Assembly: GCA_945873195.1 (NCBI GenBank)
Contig: CAMCDA010000001.1
Coordinates: 35,646 to 99,645 of the forward strand
DNA from: Asaia bogorensis
Lineage (GTDB): Bacteria; Pseudomonadota; Alphaproteobacteria; Acetobacterales; Acetobacteraceae
DNA: 64,000 nt
Direction of reading: 5' to 3'
Shown: positions 54,062 to 63,094 of the stretch, piece by piece
Layout: each line of letters begins with the position of its first letter
Position numbering within the stretch: the first letter of the stretch is position 1
Program-made: the position numbers and the translations under genes
Notes under the pieces: generated by a model
The model's input: only the letters and a program-made list of their open reading frames with translations
What the model was told of the DNA's origin: nothing
Databases searched by the model: none

Positions 54062-55056
54062 GTGGCGCCGCCCCAGGGAGCGGTGGGCGCCGGCGGCGGG
54101 TTGGGCCGAGGCGGGCGGGGTGGGGGGGCACCCATGGGCGCGGTATCACCGCCAGCCTTCAGCAGTTCCATTGCCTGGATGATGCCGCCGGCGAGGCCGC
54201 TCGATTCCATCGGCACCACGACCAGGCGCGTGTTCGGCGCGGCGGCGATCTGTTCGAAGGCCTTCACATAGGCGCTGGCGACGAAATACCGCAGCCCCTC
54301 GGTCCCGTGCGTCGCGGCGGCGACGGAAACGACCTCGGTCGCCTCGGCTTCCGCGCGGGCCAGGGCGACCCGGGCCTCGGCGTCGCGGATCGCGGCCTGC
54401 TGGCGCCCCTCGGCTGAGAGGATAAGCGCCTGCTTGTCGCCCTCGGCCCGCTTGATCGAGGCCTCGCGTTCGCCATCCGCGCGGGCCACGACGGCGCGCC
54501 GCTCGCGTTCGGCGGTCATCTGCAGGTTCATCGCCAGGATCAGGTTCTCCGGCGGTTCGATCTTGCGGATTTCGACGCGGCTGACCTTCACGCCCCAGGG
54601 CAGCGTGGCGCCGTCCAGAATGCCGAGGAGGGAAGAATTGATCCGTTCGCGCGACGACAGCGTGGCGTCCAGTTCCATCTCACCGATGACCGAGCGGATA
54701 TTGGTCATTGCCAGGGTGGTCAGCGCGAGTTCCAGGTTCTGCACCTGATAGGCGGCTTTTTCAGGCTCCATCACCCGGAAATAAATGATGCCGTCGACCG
54801 TGACGGTGACGTTGTCGCGGGTGATGACGGTCTGTTCGGGGATTTCGATGACCTGTTCCTGCACGTTCAGCTTGCGGCCGATGCGGTCGATGTAGGGCAG
54901 GACGAATTGCAGGCCTGGCTCCAGCATGCGCGTGTAGGCACCGAAGCGCTCCACCGTCCATATCTGGCCCTGGGGCACGGTCTTGACGCCGGCGAACAGC
55001 GTCATGACGACAAGGACCAGGACGATGACCCAGATTACGACGACGGTTTCGAACAT
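54058..55056 (-). CDS. SPFH/Band 7 family protein (QmcA/stomatin-like)
   Basis: VKTVPQGQIWTVERFGAYTRMLEPGLQFVLPYIDRIGRKLNVQEQVIEIPEQTVITRDNVTVTVDGIIYFRV. Confidence 0.93.
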   Translation of the reverse strand: MFETVVVIWVIVLVLVVMTLFAGVKTVPQGQIWTVERFGAYTRMLEPGLQFVLPYIDRIGRKLNVQEQVIEIPEQTVITRDNVTVTVDGIIYFRVMEPEKAAYQVQNLELALTTLAMTNIRSVIGEMELDATLSSRERINSSLLGILDGATLPWGVKVSRVEIRKIEPPENLILAMNLQMTAERERRAVVARADGEREASIKRAEGDKQALILSAEGRQQAAIRDAEARVALARAEAEATEVVSVAAATHGTEGLRYFVASAYVKAFEQIAAAPNTRLVVVPMESSGLAGGIIQAMELLKAGGDTAPMGAPPPRPPRPNPPPAPTAPWGGAT

Positions 55057-55145
55057 CCGTGGCTCCGCGTGCTGTTCAGGACAAGGATGATATGCGCCGA
55101 ACGGGGGTCGGACGCCATGTTTTCGTGATGGGCGATCCGACGCGA

Positions 55146-55862
55146 CTACCCCGCCAGGGTGATCGTGATCCGACGGTTCTGCTTGCCCTTGTTCTCGATC
55201 TTCGCCACCTGCACCGGCCCGATCTCTCCGGTCGAGGCCACATGCGTGCCGCCGCAGGGTTGCAGGTCGACCAGTCCCGCCTCATTCCCGACCCGCATCA
55301 GCCGCAGCCGGCCGGTGCCGCGCGGTGGCTGCACCGACATCGTCCTCACCAGGCCGGGATCGGTGTCGAGCACCGCCTCATCCACCCATTCGATCCGCAC
55401 CGGGTGATCGGCGTCGATCAGGGCGTTCAGCCCGGCCTGGATCTCCTCCTTCGGCGGCGGGTTCGGCAGATCGAAATCGAGGCGGGATTTCTCCACCCCT
55501 ACCTGCCCGCCGGTCACCGCGGCGCCCTTGATCAGGCTGCACAGCAGATGCATCGCCGTGTGCATCCGCATCAGCCGGTGCCGCTTTTCCCAGTCGATCG
55601 CGGCCTCCACCGTCGCGCCCACGGGCGGCAGCGTGGCGTCGGGCGCGAGCAGATGCAGGATCGTCTCGCCTTCGCCCTTCACCGCCTCGGAGATCGCGGT
55701 TTCCCCGCCATCCCAGCGCAGCGCGCCGCTGTCACCTGGCTGCCCGCCGCCGCGCGCATAGAAGATGGTGCGGTCCAGCACGATCCCCTCGGGGCCGGCC
55801 GACAGGACGACGGCGTCGGTCACCGCCAGCCGGGGATTGTCGAGGAACAGGCGTTCTGTCAT
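55146..55862 (-). CDS. Alanyl-tRNA editing protein (AlaX-like)
   Basis: DRTIFYARGGGQPGDSG, HTAMHLLCSL, QPCGGTHVASTGEIG. Confidence 0.92.
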   Translation of the reverse strand: MTERLFLDNPRLAVTDAVVLSAGPEGIVLDRTIFYARGGGQPGDSGALRWDGGETAISEAVKGEGETILHLLAPDATLPPVGATVEAAIDWEKRHRLMRMHTAMHLLCSLIKGAAVTGGQVGVEKSRLDFDLPNPPPKEEIQAGLNALIDADHPVRIEWVDEAVLDTDPGLVRTMSVQPPRGTGRLRLMRVGNEAGLVDLQPCGGTHVASTGEIGPVQVAKIENKGKQNRRITITLAG

Positions 55863-55875
55863 GCGGGTGGTTCCT

Positions 55876-56529
55876 TCAGGTCGAAGCGGCGAGCCACTCG
55901 GCCCGCAGCGCAGTACGGCGGGCAGCCAGCCACAGAAGCCCGATCGCGGTGATGGAGTTGGTGAAACGGCCGGCCAGTGCGGCCTCGATCGCCGCATCGG
56001 CGGACCAGACGCGGACGCGGATGTCCTCGTTCTCGACCGCCTCCCCCGCATGCCAGGCGATGCCGTCGGGACCGGTGTCCGGCGCGGTGACGCGGCCGAC
56101 ATAGAGCTCGCATAATTCGTCCGATCCGCCGGCGGTCAGCACATAGCGGCCGATCCATTGCACGCGGTCGGCGTCCATCGCCATCTCCTCCCGCATCTCG
56201 CGGCGGATCGTGACGTCGGGCGCCTCCCCGTCCTCACACAGGCCGGCGGGCAGTTCGACCAGCACGGGATCGAGGCCGGCGGCCAAGGCGGGGAAGCGGA
56301 ACTGTTCGATCAGCACGACCTTGTCGGACACGGGATCGTAAGGCACCAGCGCCGAGGCCCGTCCCCGCCGCCACAGCTCCCAGGTGCGCGTGCCGCTCAT
56401 GGCGCCATCGAAGCGGCGGTGGCGGAACTTCAAGACATCCAGCGGAAACCGCCCCGACCAGACGCGCTGCTCGGATTCGATGACCACGTCGGGATGCTGC
56501 GGAATGGGGCCTGGGATGCGCGGTGCCAT
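55876..56529 (-). CDS. NUDIX hydrolase (ADP-ribose pyrophosphatase-like)
   Basis: ELPAGLCEDGEAPDVTIRREMREEMAMDADRV NUDIX box-like. Confidence 0.85.
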   Translation of the reverse strand: MAPRIPGPIPQHPDVVIESEQRVWSGRFPLDVLKFRHRRFDGAMSGTRTWELWRRGRASALVPYDPVSDKVVLIEQFRFPALAAGLDPVLVELPAGLCEDGEAPDVTIRREMREEMAMDADRVQWIGRYVLTAGGSDELCELYVGRVTAPDTGPDGIAWHAGEAVENEDIRVRVWSADAAIEAALAGRFTNSITAIGLLWLAARRTALRAEWLAAST

Positions 56530-56538
56530 GCGCCGATC

Positions 56539-58059
56539 CTACCGCCGATCGCGGCGGAACACACACACGCTTTCAAGCCGCGGGGACCACAGGAACTGGT
56601 CGATCGGCGTCGCGATATCCAGCCGGTAGCCGCCTTCCCGCAGCACGGCGGCGTCGCGCGCCAGGGCCACGGGGTTGCAGCTCACATAGATCACGAGCGG
56701 CACGTCGGATGCCGCGAGCGGCCCCATCTGCTCGATCGCGCCGTTATGCGGCGGGTCGAGGACGACGGCCGAGAACCCCGCCAGCTCCTTCGCCTGCACC
56801 GGCTGGCGCGCCAGGTCGCGCTGGTCCGCCTGCACCCGTCCGGCGAGGCCCGCGTTGTTGGCCCCCTGGCGCAGGGCGGCGAAGGATGGGGCGTCGCCCT
56901 CCCAGGCCTGCACCCGGGCGCGTTCCACTAGGGCAAAGGTCAGGGTACCGCAGCCGGCGTGGCACTCGGCGATGCGGGCGCGGTTGGGCATGCGCTCCGG
57001 CAGGGCGGCGAGGACGGCGGCGATGATGGCCTGGGCACCGCTCTCGGTCGCCTGGAGGAAGGCGCCGGGCGGCGGCGTGACGGTGACGCCGGACAGGACC
57101 GTGGTGGGCGCGCGCAGCAGGGAGACGGGTTCGGTGCCCTCGGTCCCCGCCGCCCAGGCGATGCGGGGCAGATCGTGGCGGCGGGCGAAGCCGGCGATTG
57201 TGGCGCGGTCGGCGGGGGTGGGTTCGGCCTCGATCCGCAGCAGCAGGTCGGGGCCGCTGTCGAGGAGATTGGCGCTCACCGATGCATGGCGCCAGGGCGT
57301 GCCTAGCCCGTGCAGCAAGGCGCGCAGCGGATCGAGCAGGGCGGTCAGGCCCGGATGCAGCACCGAGCAATCGGTCAGATCGACGACATCGGCCGAACGG
57401 ACCCGGTGCAGGCCCAGCACGACGCCCTCGCGGGTGCGGCGCGCGGCGAGGTCCATGCGGCGGCGGCTGGCGGGCGCGCAGGGCACGATCGGCGCCAGGT
57501 TCGGGTCGGCGAACCCGGCGCGCAGGAGGGCGTGGCGCAGCAGCTCGGTCTTCCAGGCAAGGTAGGCGCCCGTTTGCCAGTGTTGCAGCGCGCAGCCGCC
57601 GCAGGCGCCGAAATGCGGGCAGGGGGGATCGGCGCGGTCTGGGCCTCGGGTCAGCCAGGTTTCGGCGGAGCCCAGCAGGCCCTGGCCGTGCCGGCGCAGG
57701 CCGGTCGCGCGGACGGTGTCGCCGGGCAGGGTGAAGGGCACGTAGACGGTCTGGCCGCCCGGGTCGGTAGCCGCGTCGGCATGGCCGATATTGTTGGTGA
57801 CGGCCGCATGGCCGATGCCATCGCCGTCGGCGCCGATCCGCGCGATCGTGACGTCGAGATCGGCGGGTATCGCCGCTCCGCCCGTCGGGCGTCCGAGGGC
57901 TTTCGTGGCGGGGCGTGCGGAGGGGCGCGCCCTTTGGTTGGGCTTGCGGGACAAGGCACACCTCTGGATCGGGATGGGGACGCTGGGGTCCTGGCCGGCC
58001 ATCCTAGCCCCTGGCGGGCGGAGGGCGAACACCGAAGTGCGGCGTATCGCATTTACCAC
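56539..58059 (-). CDS. Class I SAM-dependent RNA (uracil-5-)methyltransferase (RlmD/TrmA-like); start likely within 57950-58002
   Basis: CPHFGACGGCALQHW Fe-S Cys cluster, VLDPPHNGAIEQM, IYVSCNPVALARDAAVL. Confidence 0.9.
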   Translation of the reverse strand: MVNAIRRTSVFALRPPGARMAGQDPSVPIPIQRCALSRKPNQRARPSARPATKALGRPTGGAAIPADLDVTIARIGADGDGIGHAAVTNNIGHADAATDPGGQTVYVPFTLPGDTVRATGLRRHGQGLLGSAETWLTRGPDRADPPCPHFGACGGCALQHWQTGAYLAWKTELLRHALLRAGFADPNLAPIVPCAPASRRRMDLAARRTREGVVLGLHRVRSADVVDLTDCSVLHPGLTALLDPLRALLHGLGTPWRHASVSANLLDSGPDLLLRIEAEPTPADRATIAGFARRHDLPRIAWAAGTEGTEPVSLLRAPTTVLSGVTVTPPPGAFLQATESGAQAIIAAVLAALPERMPNRARIAECHAGCGTLTFALVERARVQAWEGDAPSFAALRQGANNAGLAGRVQADQRDLARQPVQAKELAGFSAVVLDPPHNGAIEQMGPLAASDVPLVIYVSCNPVALARDAAVLREGGYRLDIATPIDQFLWSPRLESVCVFRRDRR

Positions 58060-58077
58060 CGCCTGGAGGCCCTGGCG

Positions 58078-59580
58078 CTACCGGCAGCGGGCGAAATCCT
58101 CGAACGCGCCGGCCAGGGACTGACCCGGACGCGTGACGCCGCACAGGTCCACGCGCCCCGCGCCGACACCCGGGATCGATGGCCGCTCCCGCCAGGTCAG
58201 GTCTAGCCTGGCCGGATCGGTGAACAGGCCTCGCACTGGGTGATACCCGGCGAACAGGCCGAGCACGGGGCCGATTTCGTTGGGGCGGAGGCGAAGGATG
58301 CCGCCGTCGCGGGACCGGATCGACCCATCGACGATGTTGGCCGTGACATCGGCCGAGGACTCGGGAAACCGCACATCGATGCCGGCGGTATCGAGCAGCG
58401 TGTTGTGCTCAATCACCGAGCGGGTGGATTTGTTCACATAGATGCCGACATCCGAGCAGAACGCGATCAGGTTGTCCCGGATGATGCCGCCGGTCTGTTC
58501 AAAGCCGGAACGGCCCTGGTCGCGGGTCAGTTCCGGACCGGTGCCGCCGCCGCCCAGGGACAGGCCAACACGCTGGCCGGCGCCGCGCAGCTTCCATTCG
58601 CAGAAGACGACGTTGCGCTCGAAGATCGTGTTCTCACCGGCGCCCTTGGCGAAGGCACCGTAGGTGGGCTTGCTGTTGTCGGCGCGCGCGAAGTCGGCGA
58701 TGAAATTCGAGCTGACACGCCAGTTGCTGGCGGCAACGATGTCGATCGGCGTGATCGGATTGTAGGTATCGCGCGGCTTTGTCATCACGAATGTATTGCC
58801 GTCGATGGTCCCGTCATCGGGAAACCGCCCGTTCTCGCCATTGACCTTGATGGCGGCGTTCAGGTCTTCCAGCCGGTTGTTGCGGATCACGGTGCCGCGC
58901 GCGTCGCCGACGACGTGGAATGCGTGCTCGCAATCGCTGTCGCCGGCGCACACGCCGCGGATCGTCAGGTTCTCAAACCGCCAGAACGGGGCGCTGATCT
59001 TGAAGACGACGCCCTGGTTGGCCTCGATCACCGTGTCGCCGAGGCGCGCGGCGCGGACCGTGATCGGCGCTCCCGCTGTCCCTGGCCGCCCGACGCCGAT
59101 CTGGCGATCGACGAAGGTGAAGCGCCCGGGGGCGAGCATGATCACATCGCCCGGTTCGGCGTTGTTCACGGCGGCGCGGAGATCGGCCTGACTGACGACC
59201 TGCCGCAGGCGACCGCGCGGGCTGCCGGAGCGGTCGGGGGACGCGCCAACATGCGCCGGCGGCTCACCCGTCGCCGTTCGCGTCAGCCGATCCGCCGCCA
59301 TCAGATAGCCAGTCACCAGCGCGGTCGAATCCGTGATGCTGGCGCGGTGGTTCTGGGCGCGCCGGTCGAGGTATGGGGCCCATTCGCGCGGCGTCCGGCC
59401 TTCCTTGTTCAGGAACCACAGCAGGCCGCCGCCGGCGATAAGCCCGCCGAAGATGCCCAGGACGAACAGCGCGCGGACCAGGCGGAACAGAAACGACCGG
59501 CGACGGCGCGGCTCAATCGGCTGCCCATGCTCATCCAGCATGCGGGACACGACGCGTTGGGGCTGATCGGAGCGGCGCAT
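58078..59580 (-). CDS. Membrane-anchored right-handed parallel beta-helix protein
   Basis: N-terminal TM (LVRALFVLGIFGGLIAGGGLLWFL); AVNNAEPGDVIMLAPGRFTF...VIRNNRLEDLNAAIKVNGENGRFPDDGTIDGNTF. Confidence 0.8.
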   Translation of the reverse strand: MRRSDQPQRVVSRMLDEHGQPIEPRRRRSFLFRLVRALFVLGIFGGLIAGGGLLWFLNKEGRTPREWAPYLDRRAQNHRASITDSTALVTGYLMAADRLTRTATGEPPAHVGASPDRSGSPRGRLRQVVSQADLRAAVNNAEPGDVIMLAPGRFTFVDRQIGVGRPGTAGAPITVRAARLGDTVIEANQGVVFKISAPFWRFENLTIRGVCAGDSDCEHAFHVVGDARGTVIRNNRLEDLNAAIKVNGENGRFPDDGTIDGNTFVMTKPRDTYNPITPIDIVAASNWRVSSNFIADFARADNSKPTYGAFAKGAGENTIFERNVVFCEWKLRGAGQRVGLSLGGGGTGPELTRDQGRSGFEQTGGIIRDNLIAFCSDVGIYVNKSTRSVIEHNTLLDTAGIDVRFPESSADVTANIVDGSIRSRDGGILRLRPNEIGPVLGLFAGYHPVRGLFTDPARLDLTWRERPSIPGVGAGRVDLCGVTRPGQSLAGAFEDFARCR

Positions 59581-59628
59581 GACGGTTCATCCAGGAAAGT
59601 GGCGCCGTCGCGACGGCCTCGGGTTGGC

Positions 59629-61317
59629 TCAGGCGCGGGTGAGTTCGGGGAACTCGTCCTCCCGGAACTCCCGCGGTTCGCGGGTGCCGGCGGTGTAGCG
59701 GGCTTCCTCCGCCTGGCGCAGCTCCACGCGGCGGATCTTGCCGGAGATGGTCTTGGGCAGGTCGGAGAACTCCAGCCGGCGGATGCGCTTATAGGGCGCG
59801 ACGGCGGTCCGCATGTGACGGAAGATCGACAGCGCCGTGTCCCGGTCGGCGGCGATGCCGGCGGCCAGGGTGATATAGGCCTTGGGCACGGCGGTGCGCG
59901 TGGGATCGGGGGCGGGGACGACAGCGGCCTCGGCCACCGCGTCGTGTTCGATCAGGGCGCTTTCCAGCTCGAACGGGCTGACGCGGTAGTCGGAGGCCTT
60001 GAACACGTCATCGGCGCGTCCGACAAATGTCAGGTAGCCATCGGGATCGCGCGTCGCGACATCGCCGGTGCGGTAGGCGTCCGCGCCGCGATCGGCGAAC
60101 GACCCGTCATCCATCTGGTAGCCTTGCATCAGGCCGACCGGCGGGGGATCGAGGGCGATGCAGACTTCCCCGTCCTTCGCGTCCTTGTCGTCGGGATCGA
60201 GCACGCGGATGCGATAGCCCGGCAGCGGCAGGCCCATCGAGCCGGGCTTCACCGGCAGGCCGGGCGGGTTGCCGATCTGCGAGGTCGTTTCGGTCTGGCC
60301 ATAGAAATCGCGCACCGTCAGGCCCCAGGCTTCCTTCACCTGATCGATGACCTCGGGGTTCAGCGGTTCGCCCGCCGAACAGACTTCGCGCAGGATGGTT
60401 TTGCGGGTTTGCAGATTCTCCTGCACGAACATGCGCCAGACGGTGGGCGGGGCGCAGAGTGTGGTGACGCCGTGTTCGGCGATCGCGTCGAGCATCGATG
60501 CGGCATGGAAGCGCGGCTGGTTCAGGATGAACACGGTGGCGCCGGCGTTCCAGGGGGCGAAGAAGCAGGAATAGGCGTGCTTGGCCCAGCCGGGGGAGGA
60601 GATGTTCAGATGCAGGTCGCCCGGTTGCAGGCCGACGACATACATCGTGGACAGGTGCCCGACCGGGTAGCTCTGATGCGTGTGCAGAACGAGCTTCGGC
60701 TTCGCGGTCGTGCCGGAGGTGAAATAGAGCAGCGTGGGATCGGTGGCCTTGGTTTCTCCGTCCGGCGTGAAGGTCGCGGGGGCTTTCAGAAGATCGTCGT
60801 AGCGGTGCCAGCCGGTCGTTGCGTCCCCCACCGCGATGCGGGTGACGCTGGGATCGAGGCCGTCGAACTTCGCGGCATCCGCGGCGGTGCAGACGACGTG
60901 GCGGACTCGGCCGCGGGTGAAACGATCCTTCAGGTCGTTCGTCGTCAGCAGCGTGGTGGCCGGGATCATGACGGCGCCGAGTTTCATCGTTGCCAGCATC
61001 AGGTCCCATAGCGGCACGACGTTGCCGAGCATGAGGAGGACGCGGTCGCCTCGGGCGACGCCGAGGGCGCGGAGGCCGTTGGCGACGCGGTTTGAGCGGT
61101 CGGAGAGTTCGGCGAAGCTCAGCGTCGCGGCGCCGTCGCCGACGATCTTCAGGGCGGGCTTGTGGGCGGAGGGGCCGGCGGCGAGTTCGGCGTCGAACCA
61201 GTCGAGCGCCCAGTTGAACCGGTCAAGCTGGGGCCAGCGGAAGTCGCGGCATGCGGTTGCATGGTCGGTGCGATGGGCCAGCAGGAAGTCGCGCGCCGCC
61301 TTGAAGGATGCCGTCAT
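59629..61317 (-). CDS. AMP-binding acyl-CoA synthetase (benzoate-CoA ligase/acs-like)
   Basis: LLYFTSGTTAKPKLVLHTHQSYPVGHLSTMYVVGL; TGDVATRDPDGYLTFVGRADDVFKASDYRVSPFELESALIEH. Confidence 0.93.
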   Translation of the reverse strand: MTASFKAARDFLLAHRTDHATACRDFRWPQLDRFNWALDWFDAELAAGPSAHKPALKIVGDGAATLSFAELSDRSNRVANGLRALGVARGDRVLLMLGNVVPLWDLMLATMKLGAVMIPATTLLTTNDLKDRFTRGRVRHVVCTAADAAKFDGLDPSVTRIAVGDATTGWHRYDDLLKAPATFTPDGETKATDPTLLYFTSGTTAKPKLVLHTHQSYPVGHLSTMYVVGLQPGDLHLNISSPGWAKHAYSCFFAPWNAGATVFILNQPRFHAASMLDAIAEHGVTTLCAPPTVWRMFVQENLQTRKTILREVCSAGEPLNPEVIDQVKEAWGLTVRDFYGQTETTSQIGNPPGLPVKPGSMGLPLPGYRIRVLDPDDKDAKDGEVCIALDPPPVGLMQGYQMDDGSFADRGADAYRTGDVATRDPDGYLTFVGRADDVFKASDYRVSPFELESALIEHDAVAEAAVVPAPDPTRTAVPKAYITLAAGIAADRDTALSIFRHMRTAVAPYKRIRRLEFSDLPKTISGKIRRVELRQAEEARYTAGTREPREFREDEFPELTRA

Positions 61318-61445
61318 CGTGTTTCTCCCGTCCTGCCGTCCTGGTGCGGCCTTGGGTGGTTCTACAACAGGATGCCGGGGTGGGGGAGGGTGTGGGGGAG
61401 GGCAATCGGGTGAACGGGCTTGATTGGCCGCTGGCCTCTATATCC

Positions 61446-61521
61446 CGTCATCCCGGCCCTGTGCCGGGACCAACACCACCCCAGGTGCCGCGATTGGTCC
61501 CGGCACAAGGCCGGGATGACG
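61446..61521. repeat. REPIN-like inverted doublet (28 + 20 + 28 bp)
   Basis: cgtcatcccggccctgtgccgggaccaa / ttggtcccggcacaaggccgggatgacg, one mismatch. Confidence 0.85.
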
Positions 61522-61699
61522 AAAAAAAGGAGCCGGCAGCCGATGAAAAAACAGGAGTCGGCAGCCGATGAAATCCATTCACTCGACATTCGGTCTGCCG
61601 GCCGCCACCCAACGCCCCAACCCGGCGAACTCCCAATCTTGACAATATTCCTATTTCTTGATAGGATTTCCGTCCCCCATATCCTGGCCCCAAGCCCCG

Positions 61700-62764
61700 A
61701 TGCCCGCCTTCTCCTACTACCTCCTCGACTACGCCAAATGCTTCTCCCTCGACCCCGACCTGCCCGAGCCGATCCGCGTCGCCGCCACCAACCGGCTGCT
61801 GGAATCCCTGCTCGCGGTGCGGGCGCCCCACCCGGTGGAGGCCATCCTCGCCGCCCGGATCACCGCGGCCCACCTGATCATGATGGAATGCCTCCGCCGC
61901 TCCATGCGCCACAACCAAGGCGCCGACCCCGCCGCTCGGCTGCGGGAGAAGGCGGCGCTGATGCCCCGCGTGGCGGATAGTTTCCTGTTGACGCTGGAGG
62001 CACCGAAAGGCCCGGTGCCCTATCGCGATGACATCCTGGCCTGGGATTCCCTGGATAACCCGGACCGCCCGCTGGGCCTGCCGGAGGAAATGGATTTTTC
62101 CACCGACCACGACCCCATGCCCGGTGAGGATGAGCGCGAGAGTGCCCCCGGGGACCCGCCCCCGCCGGCCGCCGAGGCGGTTTTTTCCACCCGGCACGAC
62201 CCCATGCCCGGTGAGAAACCGGCCCCCGGGCCGCTCCGCAACGGCAACCCACGGCGAGATCTGAAGACCCTGCCATGCTGCGGCGCCCGCACCCGCGCGG
62301 GCCTGGCCTGCCGCCAGCCAGCGATGCGGAACGGCCGCTGCCGCATGCATGGCGGGGCCAGCACCGGCGCCCGCACCGAGGCAGGGCGCGATGTCCTGCG
62401 CGCCAAGACCACGACGCACGGGTTCCATACCGCCGAGGGCCAGAGGTTTCTCCGTCTAATCAGTGCCTTGCAGGCGACGGCCCGGTTGCTCAATCAGGCG
62501 CGGTCGCTGCCGATCGCGGAACTCAACCGGGTGGAGGCCGATCTGAAGGCCTACCCCGAGGCCAGCGCCATGCCGCGCCGTATCAAGGGAGAGGCCGCGC
62601 GCGCCACGCGCTCGCGCCCGCCCGCGCGGGCGTATCGGCCTGGGGTTTGGCGCACGATCCGGCCCGCGCGGTTGGTGCCGGCTTCGGCAGGGGATGCCCC
62701 AAGGGATGCCCCAGGGGACCTCGCTCGGGGGCCGCCTGTGGTGCGGGAGGCGCGGGCAAAATGA
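61700..62764 (+). CDS. HGGxxTG-motif protein of unknown function
   Basis: CCGARTRAGLACRQPAMRNGRCRMHGGASTGARTEAGR motif; N-terminal helical region; internal in-frame repeat FSTxHDPMPGE. Confidence 0.75.
   Translation: MPAFSYYLLDYAKCFSLDPDLPEPIRVAATNRLLESLLAVRAPHPVEAILAARITAAHLIMMECLRRSMRHNQGADPAARLREKAALMPRVADSFLLTLEAPKGPVPYRDDILAWDSLDNPDRPLGLPEEMDFSTDHDPMPGEDERESAPGDPPPPAAEAVFSTRHDPMPGEKPAPGPLRNGNPRRDLKTLPCCGARTRAGLACRQPAMRNGRCRMHGGASTGARTEAGRDVLRAKTTTHGFHTAEGQRFLRLISALQATARLLNQARSLPIAELNRVEADLKAYPEASAMPRRIKGEAARATRSRPPARAYRPGVWRTIRPARLVPASAGDAPRDAPGDLARGPPVVREARAK
62095..62215 (+). repeat. Two 34-bp direct repeats inside coding sequence, 87 bp apart
   Basis: tttttccaccgaccacgaccccatgcccggtgag and tttttccacccggcacgaccccatgcccggtgag. 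Confidence 0.8.
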
Positions 62765-63094
62765 TCGCCGCGAACCATTCGGTGTGGTGCTGTGTGCCAA
62801 CGCGGGGAGAGGCCGGGGGTACCGCGCGGTTCCCCGGAGGATTCGTGAGGGAGATACAGCGGTCGTGCATGTTGTCTGGCGGGTTTGGGGCTGCCGGATG
62901 TTATTATTTTTAATAATGCTATGGTCCTTCGGTCCATAGGTCGTCATCTAGTCATTGATTATACTAATTGAATTTATAGTATCCCACTATGGATCATAGT
63001 ATATACAGTATTTACATTTAGATTGTGCCCGTGAATTGATGGTGCCGAGCGACGCCGGATGTCATCAGGCGCGAACCGGATGTGGAGAGGCAAC

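Noticed and set aside
58240-61011. 923-aa + strand ORF spanning the beta-helix and acyl-CoA synthetase genes
   Set aside because: Antisense to two recognisable minus-strand genes; no domain, no RBS.
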